Below, piece after piece: positions 1 to 10,944 of a DNA stretch of 64,000 nt. Under the pieces are notes generated by a model. The model did not search any database. It had not been told where the DNA came from and saw only the letters and a program-made list of their open reading frames with translations. A program made the position numbers and the translations under genes. Position 1 is the first letter of the stretch. Every line of letters begins with the position of its first letter. Source of the DNA: Tieghemostelium lacteum (Eukaryota > Evosea > Eumycetozoa > Dictyosteliales > Raperosteliaceae). The stretch is taken from NCBI GenBank assembly GCA_001606155.1, contig LODT01000021.1:372001-436000 (forward strand). Reading direction: 5' to 3'.

Positions 1-21
1 TACTAACCTATATTATTTTAG

Positions 22-129
22 ATCAAGGACTTTATAGTATTAATTCAGAGTAAAGTAGCATGTATGACCTATTCTAATAATGACAAAGAAATTTCAATCA
101 CCAGCTTCTTGACTCCAAAGAAAAATTAG
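22..129 (+). CDS. 3'-terminal exon of a gene cut by the window edge, with PCNA-box-like C-terminus
   Basis: The window opens with what looks like an intron end: TACTAAC, then a T-rich run ending in TTTTAG at position 21. A 35-codon exon follows, open in only one frame and stopping with TAG at 127-129. Its protein ends in EISITSFLTPKKN. This resembles a C-terminal PCNA-interacting (PIP) box of the form xxIxSFL followed by basic residues, but the usual first Gln is Glu. Such tails are known on replication and repair proteins, so a replication/repair role is a guess from this motif alone. The rest of the gene lies outside the window and I cannot name it. The stop lies about 130 nt before the separase start. 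Confidence 0.5.
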   Translation: MKDFIVLIQSKVACMTYSNNDKEISITSFLTPKKN

Positions 130-261
130 TATAGTATAAATAAATTCTAGACTACTCTTATTTTGAAGAATTGAAAATACAACTTTCCCGCCCAAATTTT
201 GCAGAATGTTACACTTTTTTTTTTTATTTTTACCTCTATTTTATTATAATTAGTAAATTAG

Positions 262-3200
262 ATGGAATCTATCGATACAATCACAAATATATTTGATGAT
301 AAGAATGAATATAAAAATTTAATTACAAAGAAGAAAGGTGACAGTTATACACAATTTGAGAAATTGATAATTGAAAAATATCAGAATGCAATAAACGAAT
401 ATATAAAGAAAAAGTAATAGGATATTAGAACATATATTCAGTGGAAAAGGTTTATTAATTGTATTTATTGATATTTACAGTGATGGTAAAGGACTTGTAG
501 CATTATCTGAAAAGTTAGTAAAGATTCTGAATGAATATTTCACAACCAAGTTTATTGGATATCAAGAAGGTCTATCAGTTTTAGTGGAATGTAATATATT
601 GATTTTAAAGTCACTAGATCAGTGGTCACTGACCAAACAGTCTAGTGTCACACATAAGAAATGGTTATTGATTGGAGGTGTTTTATTGGAACATCGTATA
701 TGTAGACGTGCAATTGATCTGATGAATGATCTTTTAGGTATAATAAGTGATTTTAGATCTACAGCAACTTCAAATCATGACTATTTTGATAGATTAATTA
801 TACATGCAACTTTTATAAAACTTCAGTGTTTTGAAGATACTAGAATTTTAATGGGTTCGACATCCTCTATAATGTTATTGGACATGGAATCTACCTATAG
901 GAATTGGTTCCAAAATCTAAAATTTGAATTAACAGAAAAACCAACTTATTATCACGAGGCATTATTTATAAAGTTTTATAATAGATGTGCTCAGTTGATG
1001 GCTGTATCGGAACAGGAGTGTCCAAATCGTGATGAAATACTCTATCATTATAATTTCATGACATGGACTTCCATAGGTCAGATTAAAGCAAGTACTGGTA
1101 AATTCTTTGAAAAATTATCTGGATATCTATTGGCATTACAAAAGAAGGGTTATTTTCAAAAATCACTAAAAATGTTGGGTAATACTATTGAAATTGTTAA
1201 ATTTACTATGGTACCCATTATAAACGCAGAGAGCTACACTAGACTGGAACCTTATTTAGTTGTAACATTTAGTACACTGTCATTATGGTTTATGGAAATT
1301 AATCAACCTAAAAACTCATTGGAACTGTTGAGTGAATGTACTAAACATATAGACAAGATACAGAAACTTCCAATCGGTTCGAAATACTTTCAAATGGATA
1401 TTAGAGTACTTGAACTCTATTTACAATTGAATAGGTGTCATTTACTGGTACACCTATACCAACGTGATAGGTCAGATATGGAATGTGAAAGAGAACTTAT
1501 AAGTCAATGTACTACAATAACAAGTCTTGTTGCAACACAATTGACTCAAAATCAATTTATAATTGATCAACAACAAGAACCTATTAAACTAGAGACTAAA
1601 CTCATCTATTTGAAGATTCTAGGTATGTCTATGGGTACTTTAGACAGAATAATGGCTATATATTATCGTGAGAAATCTGGTAGTAGATGGAAACAGGAGA
1701 TTACAGAATCACTAAACTCACTATTACAACTATTTGTAGTTATTCCAGCTGTTGTAATTAAAATTCTCAAACAAATGGAAGGGCACGATCAACAAAAACA
1801 ATTTTACAAGAACCCAATGGTTGATGATTTTATTCAAAGCTATTCATCACATATGAATAGTCTGTGGAAGTGTATAATACAAAGTGGGAATACTCAAGTG
1901 TTGGTCAGTGGTGATTTTCCAGTGAGATTCCATGAGAATAATAATAAGCTTATAACCATTCACAATGAATTTGGAAACCCTTTGGAAGAGTTTCTAAATT
2001 ATCTTTATAATATATCCATTCACTATCAGAGTAATATTCGTCCATCTGATTATGAAAAATCATTATTCTACATTGAAAATGCTATTAAGATTCATCATGG
2101 TCTTATTCAGAGAAATCTTGTTAAAGTAATACCAATGGAACGTTTGAGTCAGGGATATTGGTCTGCAACACAAAGTAATATTAAACTACACAGACAACAA
2201 AAGGCACATCAATATGCAGTAGAATTAGTCAAACTTTCTCTACATGGTAGTAAATCAATTACTGATATACTCCATCAACAACATCAATCAACCGTGAATA
2301 CTAGTAGTAGTTCACAAAAAAGACCATTCCAAGAGATATTGAGACTGTATATAAAAACTCAATTAAAATTATTCCAATTCCAGAAACAACAACTCAATAA
2401 TGGTACTATACAATTTATCAATGATATCATAAAGTTTAATGATACAGCCTATACTGTGGATTTCAAGATTCAATTGTATGATTTGACATTGTTGGCACTA
2501 CAGAATTCGTCTAGTAAGGAAAGTAATATAAAACAACATTTCCATTTGCTACAAATTGAAAGAATTCTACAGGATATAGCCAATGATCATCCATTACTTA
2601 GAGGTAGATATCTAATGGAGAAAGCTAAATTACTCAGATTTAGTAACCCACAGAACGAGAGTATTGACCAGATACTACATGACTCTATTGACTTGATAAA
2701 GAGTCAAGACCTCTTACAAGATCAGTCACTTTCCAATGCAGTCTTTAACGAGTTGGCTAAAGTTCACTACTGGAGAGCCATTACATTTTTGGAAATACAT
2801 CAATTTGAATGTAAAGATATTTTAACATTTTTAAATAGTCAAGATGGAAAAGCTAATAACAGATGTGATGAAAGTGAAGCTAATCTATTTAAATACGCAT
2901 CATCATCATCTACACAGTCAATATCCAATTTCATTAAACAAAGTAATGTCAATAGATTCAGGTCACCAGTATTCTCATCGGATTCCATTATCAGTAAAGA
3001 ACTGAAACTGTGTCTGAACTTGTGGTGTAAGTTACTAGATCTCTTACAGAAACCTAAAATTGAAGATGATCAGTCTAGCATTAAGCAACTGACTATTAGT
3101 AATTCAAAATACTTTATATCACCTCACACTACCATTTCACTTCTCTACTCCATTTCTGATATCTACTCTTTTGAAGGTGACTTTATCAATGCTATATTTG

Positions 3201-6200
3201 TCCTAAAAGTTATCATTTGTTTTATTAAATGTCTATTTGAACCACAATCACAATGCTACCAAAACGAAGTTTCCAAATGCTATCTTTTAATTAGTTCACA
3301 TTATATAGAATTGGAGAACTATCCCGAATCGTATAGCTACCTGACATTGAATGGTAAATTAATTCCACCAACTACTGATGGTGCCACACTAAAGTTTCCA
3401 AGCGCTCAAATTCAACATAGAATACATTTATTGGAATACTATTATCATTCAAATCAACAGAATCTACATAGAATATCAAAAGAGGTATTGGAAATCTATG
3501 AGCAGTGTCTAAAGGTGAAAGAATCTAATAAGGAATCTTTTGATATTAGTTTGTTTGTAAAGATATCTAGACTAGCATCCAACATTTACTTGAGTCAGAG
3601 TAACTCAGCTCAGTCATTTAAGATCTCTGATAAACTGAATGAATGTATACTCACTACAATTCCATCAGAATCTATTGATTTAATTAAGAGTCCTGGTCAC
3701 AGTAAAGAAGATGGTTTCAACACTCTCTTCCAATTTCCAACTACTAGTAAATGGTCGTCTTTGAAACTTTGTTTAGAATCTATATTACATATATCATCGG
3801 TATATGAGCTTAGAGGACGTCCATTAGAGGCACAGTATTACTATGAAAGAGCACTTCTCATTGGTATCATGTATGGTTCTGTTAAAGTTACCTGTGATTT
3901 TCTAGTTGAAATTGCAGAGTTATTCTATCACAAGCATAACTATACAGACAGTAAAATCAATTTAGAATTGGTACAATTTCTTGCCAGTCGATTATCAAAT
4001 AATGAAGTATCACTAAAGAACCCTCAGATGATATCTAGCATGTTACTAGGTGATATCTACAGAAAACAAAACCTAATTCAAAACTCCAAACTTCACTATA
4101 ATAAGTGTTTGGAGATTCTAGAATCTCTAAGATGCACAGATCAGCAACAAAAAGATCATAGTAATATTGAATACCTACTCACCAATAATCTCTTTAATAT
4201 CAATAATAATTCAACTCCAAAAGAATCTAGAATTCTAAAGTTGTTAACTTCAACAGCATCATCCTCTACAACCTCCAGCAATATCAGTAAAATGAGTAGA
4301 AGTACAAGAGTATCCAATAACAATCAACTTGAGGATATAATTAATAGTCTAGTGGATATGTCAATTGATAAATCCAATTCCATTTGTGACAATGTAAATG
4401 ATAATTTGAAATCATTCCAAACTAGAATTCGAGGTAAACTCTCAAGATTACTAATGATACAAGGTCTCTATGAAGAAGCTATTGAATCATTGGAATCACT
4501 ACTCAATGATACCGAAGGTACTGAAAATGAAATTACTAAATCCATTCTAGAATTTCATCTTGGTAGAGCCTATCTAAAATCATGTCCTGAACAACATATA
4601 AACGAACTCTGGACACTGTTACCAACCACTACTTCTACTGTTAAATTACATCCAATGATACAATCTGCTCGTGATCTATTTCTTAGATCCTACAAGAGAA
4701 TTGGTAAATTTAATATAATCAAATTGAATTCCTCCATTTGTAAATATTTATGTTTGACAACTGGTCAAATACTACCTTATGTAACCTCACATTTTCTCAG
4801 TATGTATAAGATTGTCATTCAAAATACATAGTTTTAATATATAACTCTAACATTTACATTATTTTTTGTAGATTTATCTATTGGTATTAAATGTAGACAT
4901 GATATGCAGAGTATTGTGCAATATCAAAAATCGTTATCAGATAGTGAAAATAGTGTGAATAAGAATACTATATTGAAAAATAAGGAAATGTTATTTTCAT
5001 GGGATGGTGGGGTAGAAATACCAAATAATCTATCTGATCCAACATTTATCTCAAAATTGAAAAGTATTTATTCTACTCAACTCCCAGATTGGTTGACTTG
5101 TAATATTGCAATAGAAGAGGACTCTTTGATCATTGGAAAATATTTCCAAAATCGAATACCTCTATTTACAAAAATTCAAATACCTCTATTTGATATTACC
5201 TCTCTAAGAGGTACTATTAAGAATAAGGCTATCAGCCAATCATTCGAAAATATTGGCAATGGAGGTGACCCAGATAATGAGGATGAAGATGTAGAAATGG
5301 AGATGGAGATTGAAGAAGATGATGATGATGATGAGAATGATGAAAATCAACAAAATAACTTCTATAGTAATTATCAGTCTACAATGGTAAAGGAATCTGA
5401 TGAAAGTCTTAGACCATCACTTACACTTATAGATAAGTTAAAAGGTGATTTGAAGACAATTCAAATTGAAAATTTATTTAATGATCGTGAGAATGCTCAT
5501 AATAGGACTAAAAAAGGTCACACTGCATGGACATTTAAGAGAAAGGCATTGGAGATTGAAATCAAGAGACTTTTAGAGGTATTAGATCACACTCTTGGAT
5601 ATAGAAAATCAATGTTATTCTCACCTTTAGCTGATAAACAAGAACGTGAAATACTAGATCATACCAAACAGAGATTATTAGAGAAACTAAACAAAGACTA
5701 TGAGATTCATAAAGTTACCAAACAAATCAATTCAGTGATTTTTGAACATTTGTTCTATGCCATTGGTTTCCTAGGTGAAAATGCATTAGTCAAAGGAATC
5801 ATTGAGATGATGGGTTATCAACCACTGGAAATTGGTGTGGTATGTGATCAACATCCACATTGGATGTCTATAAAGAAGATCTATGAAACTATGCTTAAAG
5901 ACTACCTTGCAATTATTGGTAAATCTAAAAATGGGCCACCTCAAGTACCTTCTAGTAATACTATTGGAAATTTGGATGAAAATCAAGAACTTTTTATACA
6001 GCTTAGAAGATTACCATTGGTTTTGATTATTGATAAAGATTTGGAATCTTTACCTTTTGAATCATTAGATCCATTTTATTACTCATCAGTTTATAGACTA
6101 CCTTCATTTGCATTTCAGAGATTACATTGTGGTTACAATCAAATTAGACCTCAGTCTGCATACTACATGTTGAATCCATCTGCCAATTTGAAACAAACTG

Positions 6201-6730
6201 AAGAACAATTCTACCCAATTTTTAAAGATAAATTCCCACTTTGGAAAGGAATTGTAGGTCAAACACTGGTTTCACAGGAATACTCTGAAATGCTACAGAG
6301 TTACGATACCTTTTTGTACATGGGTCATGGATCAGGTGAACAGTATCTACGAGGTGACAAAATACAAAAACTACAACAATGTGCAGTCTCCATATTGATG
6401 GGCTGTAAAAGTGGTCAATTAGAGGAACAAGGTGAATTTGAATCCACTGGTGTTGTTTTGGATTTCTTATTGGCAGGTAGTAAATCAATTGTTGGTAATA
6501 TCTATGATATTCCAACAACTGATTGTGATCGTTTAACTCTTTCTCTATTGAATCAATGGTTTTCAGATGCCTATAAAACCAATGGTAAAAATATTGATTA
6601 TCAATATTTTGATTTGGCATTGGCTGTTGCAAATGCCAGAAAATCATGTGAGTGGAAGTATTTAGTTGGTGCCTCCTGTATATGTTATGGTATACCAACT
6701 TTTTTAACTACATCAAACAAGGATAAATAA
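262..6730 (+). CDS. Separase (caspase-like cysteine protease, peptidase C50)
   Basis: Separase cleaves the kleisin subunit of cohesin at anaphase onset so that sister chromatids part. Three exons, 262-413, 481-4799 and 4872-6730, give 2109 residues, close to the human length. Both introns are short (67 and 72 nt) and the second has a GTATGT donor. The long N-terminal part (about residues 1-1500) is helical and repeat-like, as expected for the securin-binding superhelix. An acidic stretch sits near residues 1624-1650. The C-terminal protease domain carries the catalytic His in YMGHGSG (His1976) and the catalytic Cys in LMGCKSG (Cys2002). The motif LPFESLDPF upstream is also typical of the family. 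The start ATG at 262 opens the same frame that continues through exon 2. I see no securin gene nearby. Family assignment is secure; the exact N-terminus is an inference from splice sites. Confidence 0.95.
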
Positions 6731-7314
6731 ATTTGCAAATTTTAGTTGTTAAAATCTATGGTTAAAACAACAGCATTTTTTAATTAAAATATTTTAATTT
6801 TCACCTACACCTTTTAGATGTCATATTGTGATGATTTTGATAGATTTTGTAACATTTGATCTGTAAAATGATAATGAGATCTTTTGAAGTGATGGAAAAA
6901 TCTTTCGAAATGCATTTTTGGTTACAGTGTTTTCATCTAGATTTTTATAGAGATTTCATCACCAACCTTATTGCTTATATGTTTTCTATGATCAAAGTCT
7001 TTGTAAATGCATGTACTTTGAATACTATGTTTCAAAATCCACTTTCATTTTACTAATTGGGAAGAATTAATTTCATATTAGTTTTTAATGTAAACATCAA
7101 TCTTTTTAAATCTATAATTCATAAAATTTCATTTAATATATTAATAATTAATCTTTAATAATTATTATAACCTATTTGAAATTGATCATTATTGTGATTA
7201 TTTGACTAAATAAAAAGTCTAATAATCACATTAATGATCAATTCAAATAGTTTTAGGATTTAATTTAGTATCCAGGATAGTCGCTTTGACAAGCTTTTGT
7301 TATAATATATGTCT
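6731..7314. other. Intergenic region, AT-rich, with a long inverted repeat
   Basis: No convincing gene. A 60-codon open frame around 6868-7056 lacks any recognisable motif and is probably chance or a very old remnant. The main structure is the inverted repeat at 7172-7250, listed separately. Confidence 0.6.
7172..7250. repeat. Long inverted repeat (about 35-bp stem, 8-nt loop)
   Basis: The left arm 7172-7207 (starts CTATTTGAAATTGATCATTA) pairs with the right arm 7216-7250 (ends TGATCAATTCAAATAG). Only a few mismatches and one single-base bulge interrupt the stem, and the loop is 8 nt. It lies between the separase stop and the stop of the small minus-strand ORF. It could be a small-RNA precursor, a miniature inverted-repeat element, or a bidirectional 3'-end structure between convergent genes. 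The sequence alone does not decide. Confidence 0.75.
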
Positions 7315-7488
7315 TTAAATTGGAGAAGATTCATCTTCGGAACTTGATAATTCTTCTTCACTACTACTACAATAATTAATTAATTCTTCTTCACTATCTG
7401 TCAAGTCTTCTTCTATTAACTTTAACTTTTTCAAATTATTCTGTTTACTGGTTCCTTTAATATTAGCTAATTTTCTTTTGTTGACCAT
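7315..7488 (-). CDS. Small acidic hypothetical protein (57 aa)
   Basis: A minus-strand ORF runs from ATG at 7488 to TAA at 7315 and is too short for standard ORF cut-offs. The predicted 57-residue protein has a basic start (MVNKRKLANIKG) and an N-terminal half with Lys clusters that could be a nuclear localisation signal. The second half is Ser/Glu-rich (SSSEEELSSSEDESS) with casein-kinase-2-like sites. Composition is far from random for this AT-rich DNA, which argues for a real gene. It lies head to head with the transposase remnant, only about 50-350 nt away. I do not recognise a family. It could be a real nuclear small protein or a fragment captured with the mobile element. Confidence 0.4.
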   Translation of the reverse strand: MVNKRKLANIKGTSKQNNLKKLKLIEEDLTDSEEELINYCSSSEEELSSSEDESSPI

Positions 7489-7841
7489 GGTTTATTTTTA
7501 CTAAGTTGTGTAGTGTTGTTAAAATAATAAGGAAAATATTAAATGAGAGAAGTAAAGATATCTTGATTAAATCCAATTTTAAAGATATTTATTACATTTC
7601 CAAGAAATTATGATCCAAATTTACTATAAAGGTATGTTTATGATGTACAGTATATATATAAAAATTATTTAATATATTATGAATTCAATTTCAACAGATC
7701 CTATTTCAATCAGAAAATCCACAAGAATAAATTTTCATAAAGATTTTAAATTAAGAAGGTATGTATCATAAAGATTAAACTTTAATTATATAATTAAAAT
7801 ACTTATCTAAATTGTCTTAAATAGAAAACACTGCAGCCACT

Positions 7842-8850
7842 ATGTCTCTATCATCTACAATACGAAAAACTACGGAAATCTCTGGATTACCTAAGTCTTC
7901 AATCAAATATTGGAGAAGAAAACTACGAGACCCCAGCTTCCATAGCAAAAGTTGGGGAGGTACCAGAGGGTGCCATCTTACACAAGTACAGAGAATTGGA
8001 GCTGCTAAAATAATTGTAATTATAATGAAAGAACATCCCAATTATACAATTCACCAATTAAAAAATGCTATGGCTTCTTATGGATTATTTTAAAGGAAAG
8101 GTATGTGTTGTTGCTTATACAGTTTATGGCAAAATCTAATTTAATTTAATTTTTAACTATAGTTATGTTCGTGATATTCTGCGAGAAATGAATTGGTGCT
8201 TCAAAGTTCCAGAATATAAACAAGTCCATAAGTTTACTCAAGATAATATGGTACTACATGCTGGTCACCTATTTTATACCAACACAAATGACTGGTCAAG
8301 ATATGTATTTTTAGATGAGGTCCATTTTAATTCTAGAGATCTACGTAAGAGAAGAGTTCTAGGACCAAGAAATGAAAGAGTTCACGTCACAACCAATACC
8401 AGTCTTTCGATGTCCTTCTCTATGAGTGCTATGGTCCGATGTGATGGTACTTTCTTTCTTTCTCCATACAGGGATACCAATGACCAATACAATGCCAGGG
8501 ATTTTATTTTGGAAAGTATAAGATGTGGTTTTTTAAAGAAAGGAGACATACTATTCATGGATAATGCTGCTGTACATCTTGGTAGTGATACCTTTCCTGT
8601 TCTTTGCTTGGTTTTGGAGGAACTTCAAATTACTCTTAAATTCCTTCCTGCCTATTCGCCTGAATTAAATCCTATAGAGCTGTGTTTTGGGTATGTAAAA
8701 AATTTCATACGAACCAATCGTTCTGAATTAGAAATGGATCTGCATGTTCTTGTTGCTCTGGGTTTTATTCTATTGTCTAAAAAGCCTGAAATAATTGCTG
8801 CTTTCTTTAAAAAGGCAATTAGGAAATGGGAAGATCACGAAAATGAATAA
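7842..8850 (+). mobile_element. IS630/Tc1-mariner superfamily transposase, damaged DD38E copy
   Basis: Two exons (7842-8100 and 8163-8850) encode an N-terminal helix-turn-helix (about MSLSSTIRK to SIKYWRRKL) and a DDE catalytic core. The acidic triad is visible: Asp in FLDEVHF (codon 8314), Asp in FMDNAAVH (codon 8560) and Glu in SPELNPIE (codon 8677). There are 38 residues between the second and third, that is DD38E spacing. The 62-nt intron has a GTATGT donor at 8101 and TATAG at 8158-8162. Exon 1 meets an in-frame TAA at 8091, just before the donor, and its phase is one base short of what exon 2 needs. A one-base loss in the T run at about 8086-8090 explains both, so this copy is probably inactive. 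Further intron-like signals lie upstream (7632-7697 and 7759-7824) with a small exon-like piece between them, also off frame. I found no convincing terminal inverted repeats at 7500-7800 against 8850-9010. Confidence 0.8.
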
Positions 8851-9009
8851 ATCACGAAAAGTGGAAACATTTGTTAAAAAAAAAGCAAATGTCTTAAATA
8901 TGGGTATTTGGATCTTTTTTTTTAAATTTTCAAAATAAAAAATTTCATAAACAAAAAAACATATCCAACTTAATTTTAACTAAACAAGAAGTTTTGGAAT
9001 TTTAAAGTA

Positions 9010-9018
9010 ATGAAGTAA
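9010..9018 (+). promoter_or_regulatory. Two-codon upstream ORF overlapping the CAP gene start
   Basis: ATG-AAG-TAA at 9010-9018 ends on the A of the next ATG (TAATG at 9016-9020). If the transcript starts upstream, a scanning ribosome meets this minimal ORF first and could reinitiate on the overlapping start. The arrangement is seen directly; its effect on translation is inference. Confidence 0.35.
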
Positions 9019-9770
9019 TGATTAAAAAAATTCCAAAGACGAAAATAGATAGGAACTTTCTGGCATCAGTTCATGAAAATAGATTGAATAGGGCTATTCC
9101 ACCTTTGACAATAGTAAATTCAAACGTTAAAGTTAATGATCATACCAACTCTACACTATCAGAATCAAAGAATTTAAGAATACAATTAGAAACTATTAGA
9201 AAGAATAAGCATTCTATTTATCGAAATAGTCGTTTAAATGATAAGAAATCATATAATATTGATGATATTCAGAAAATTTCCAAACTAAATGAGAAATCAA
9301 AAGACTATTTTGAAAGTTTACCTAGAGATCAACAAATATCTAAAGGTAATATTCATACTATATCATCAAGTATTCTAAATCCTGAGTCACTAGGTAGAAA
9401 GTGTTTAGAACTCACAAATCAATACCGAAAATCCAAAGGAATTGTTAATTGGGAACTATTGTGGAATCCTCAACTCTTCAAAATTGCATGTCAACACTCA
9501 CGTGATATGGCAGAATGTAAAGTGCCATTTGGTCACCAAGGTTTTAATGACCGTGTAAAACAGTACCCTTTCTATTCCAGTGGTGCTGCTGAGAATGTAG
9601 CATACAATAATTGTGAGTCTTCTGCAGCTCAAGTAACTGTAGACGGTTGGATAAAATCACCTGGTCATCAAAAGAACTTGGTTGGTAATTTTAATATATG
9701 TTCTATAGGTGTGCATCAATCCTCTGATGGTAAATGGTATTTCACTCAACTATTTGGCTCAAAAAAATAA
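9018..9770 (+). CDS. CAP/SCP domain protein of bacterial (YkwD-like) type, 250 aa
   Basis: Single-exon gene. The C-terminal half, about residues 128-248, is a CAP (CRISP/antigen 5/PR-1) domain. Visible marks are CLELTNQYRKSKG, the His in CQHSRDMAE, HQGFNDRV, the Glu in GAAENVAYNN, GWIKSPGHQKNLVGNF and the ending YFTQLFG. The His/Glu cavity residues of the family are kept. The closest style is the bacterial YkwD/CAP group, not animal or plant PR-1 proteins. The N-terminus is basic and hydrophilic with no signal peptide, which is odd for a family that is nearly always secreted. The N-terminal 120 residues show no domain I recognise. With no introns in a region of intron-rich genes, and a transposase relic directly upstream, horizontal gain is plausible but not shown. 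Substrate and role unknown. Confidence 0.85.
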   Translation: MIKKIPKTKIDRNFLASVHENRLNRAIPPLTIVNSNVKVNDHTNSTLSESKNLRIQLETIRKNKHSIYRNSRLNDKKSYNIDDIQKISKLNEKSKDYFESLPRDQQISKGNIHTISSSILNPESLGRKCLELTNQYRKSKGIVNWELLWNPQLFKIACQHSRDMAECKVPFGHQGFNDRVKQYPFYSSGAAENVAYNNCESSAAQVTVDGWIKSPGHQKNLVGNFNICSIGVHQSSDGKWYFTQLFGSKK

Positions 9771-10350
9771 TTAATAATAGAAATAAGAGTACACAATCAA
9801 CCCATTTAACACCATTGGCACTATTTTTAGTCCCAGGCGAATAAATTTCAAAAGAGTAAAAACTCTGTAATAAAATTGAGAAATTTAGAAATTAATTTAA
9901 TTTTTTTTTTAAATTTAAAAGTGTTAAATTTCCTTTTTATCTGTTTTTTGCAAATACCCCACTAATTTAAAATTTTTTATCATCACTCTAGACATATTTA
10001 TCAAAAATTTGTAATAGTACCCCCATTAAATTTAGAGTTGTAAATGTAATTTGACCATCTAATTTACATATTACCATTTTTTTTTTTTATTTATAAATTT
10101 TGAATATTAATTTTAAAAGTTATAAAGAATTTCAGTTTTAGGCTTTAATAACAACCTTGCAGGTTAATTCATTTAGTAATACTCGATTTATTTTAGAAAT
10201 TCAAATAATTATTTCTTATAAAAATCACAAATTTTTTTTTTTTTAGTAAATTAACTAAAGTTCCACAATCAAAATCAAAAATAGAATTTCTACATCTCCC
10301 TGCTCTTTGATAATACCGATAATTAACAAAGACATTGATATAAATAACAA
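9771..10350. other. Intergenic spacer, nothing recognised
   Basis: Very AT-rich with several T runs of 8 or more. No open frame with coding character and no RNA gene recognised. It should contain the promoter of the gene starting at 10351. Confidence 0.6.
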
Positions 10351-10779
10351 ATGATAACTCTGGCAAATCCCACTCATGGACAAGGTTTAAATTTATTTGG
10401 TAGTTCGAGTGGGCTACCTACTTCTCATGAAAATGAGAACTCTGAAATTAAACAATTTATTTTGGATACCAGTGTAAACGCTATAAAATCCACTGTGCCC
10501 ATTACAACCAACACCAATATCAATACAACCACTACTATTATCAATAATGATACTGCCATTAAAACACCTGTACAGCCAATTGAAGATTATATAGACGAAG
10601 AAAGTGACGATGAAGATAATGAAGACGACGAAGAAAATGACAATACTGTCCCAACTACACCTAGAATCTACGCTGATAAATATATACGTGATGAACTATT
10701 GGATTTAATATCATTTATCAAGAATGAAAAATCTCAAAAACCAAAAGAGAATGTTAAAGTTCATGATATCATTCTATAG
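10351..10779 (+). CDS. Hypothetical acidic protein, 142 aa
   Basis: An uninterrupted ORF with coding-like composition. Residues 1-30 contain GQGLNLFGSSSGLP. The middle is Thr/Asn-rich low complexity (about residues 50-70). Residues 77-98 are strongly acidic (DEESDDEDNEDDEEND). The C-terminus, about 103-142, looks like an amphipathic helix (YIRDELLDLISFIKNEK) and may be the only folded part. No signal peptide or membrane segment. I do not recognise a family. It sits between the CAP and SRR1-family genes on the same strand with its own AT-rich spacers. Confidence 0.6.
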   Translation: MITLANPTHGQGLNLFGSSSGLPTSHENENSEIKQFILDTSVNAIKSTVPITTNTNINTTTTIINNDTAIKTPVQPIEDYIDEESDDEDNEDDEENDNTVPTTPRIYADKYIRDELLDLISFIKNEKSQKPKENVKVHDIIL

Positions 10780-10944
10780 TTTTATTCATTTTTGTATATA
10801 ATTTATATGGCGTTTTTTCTAATTAATTTTAAAATTTAAATAATATAATGTATATATCTATGTATATAACTATTCTAGAATAACCAAAAAGATCTTTCTT
10901 ATTTATTTTTTTTTTAAATTTTACATCATTTTGTAAAAATCTTG

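Noticed and set aside
6222-6698. Antisense open frame of 158 codons inside separase
   Set aside because: It overlaps the conserved catalytic region of separase, has no family resemblance, and is explained by the base composition of the sense codons.
6856-7056. Open frame after separase
   Set aside because: It begins from a non-ATG extension, shows no motif and lies in AT-rich spacer; too weak to call a gene.
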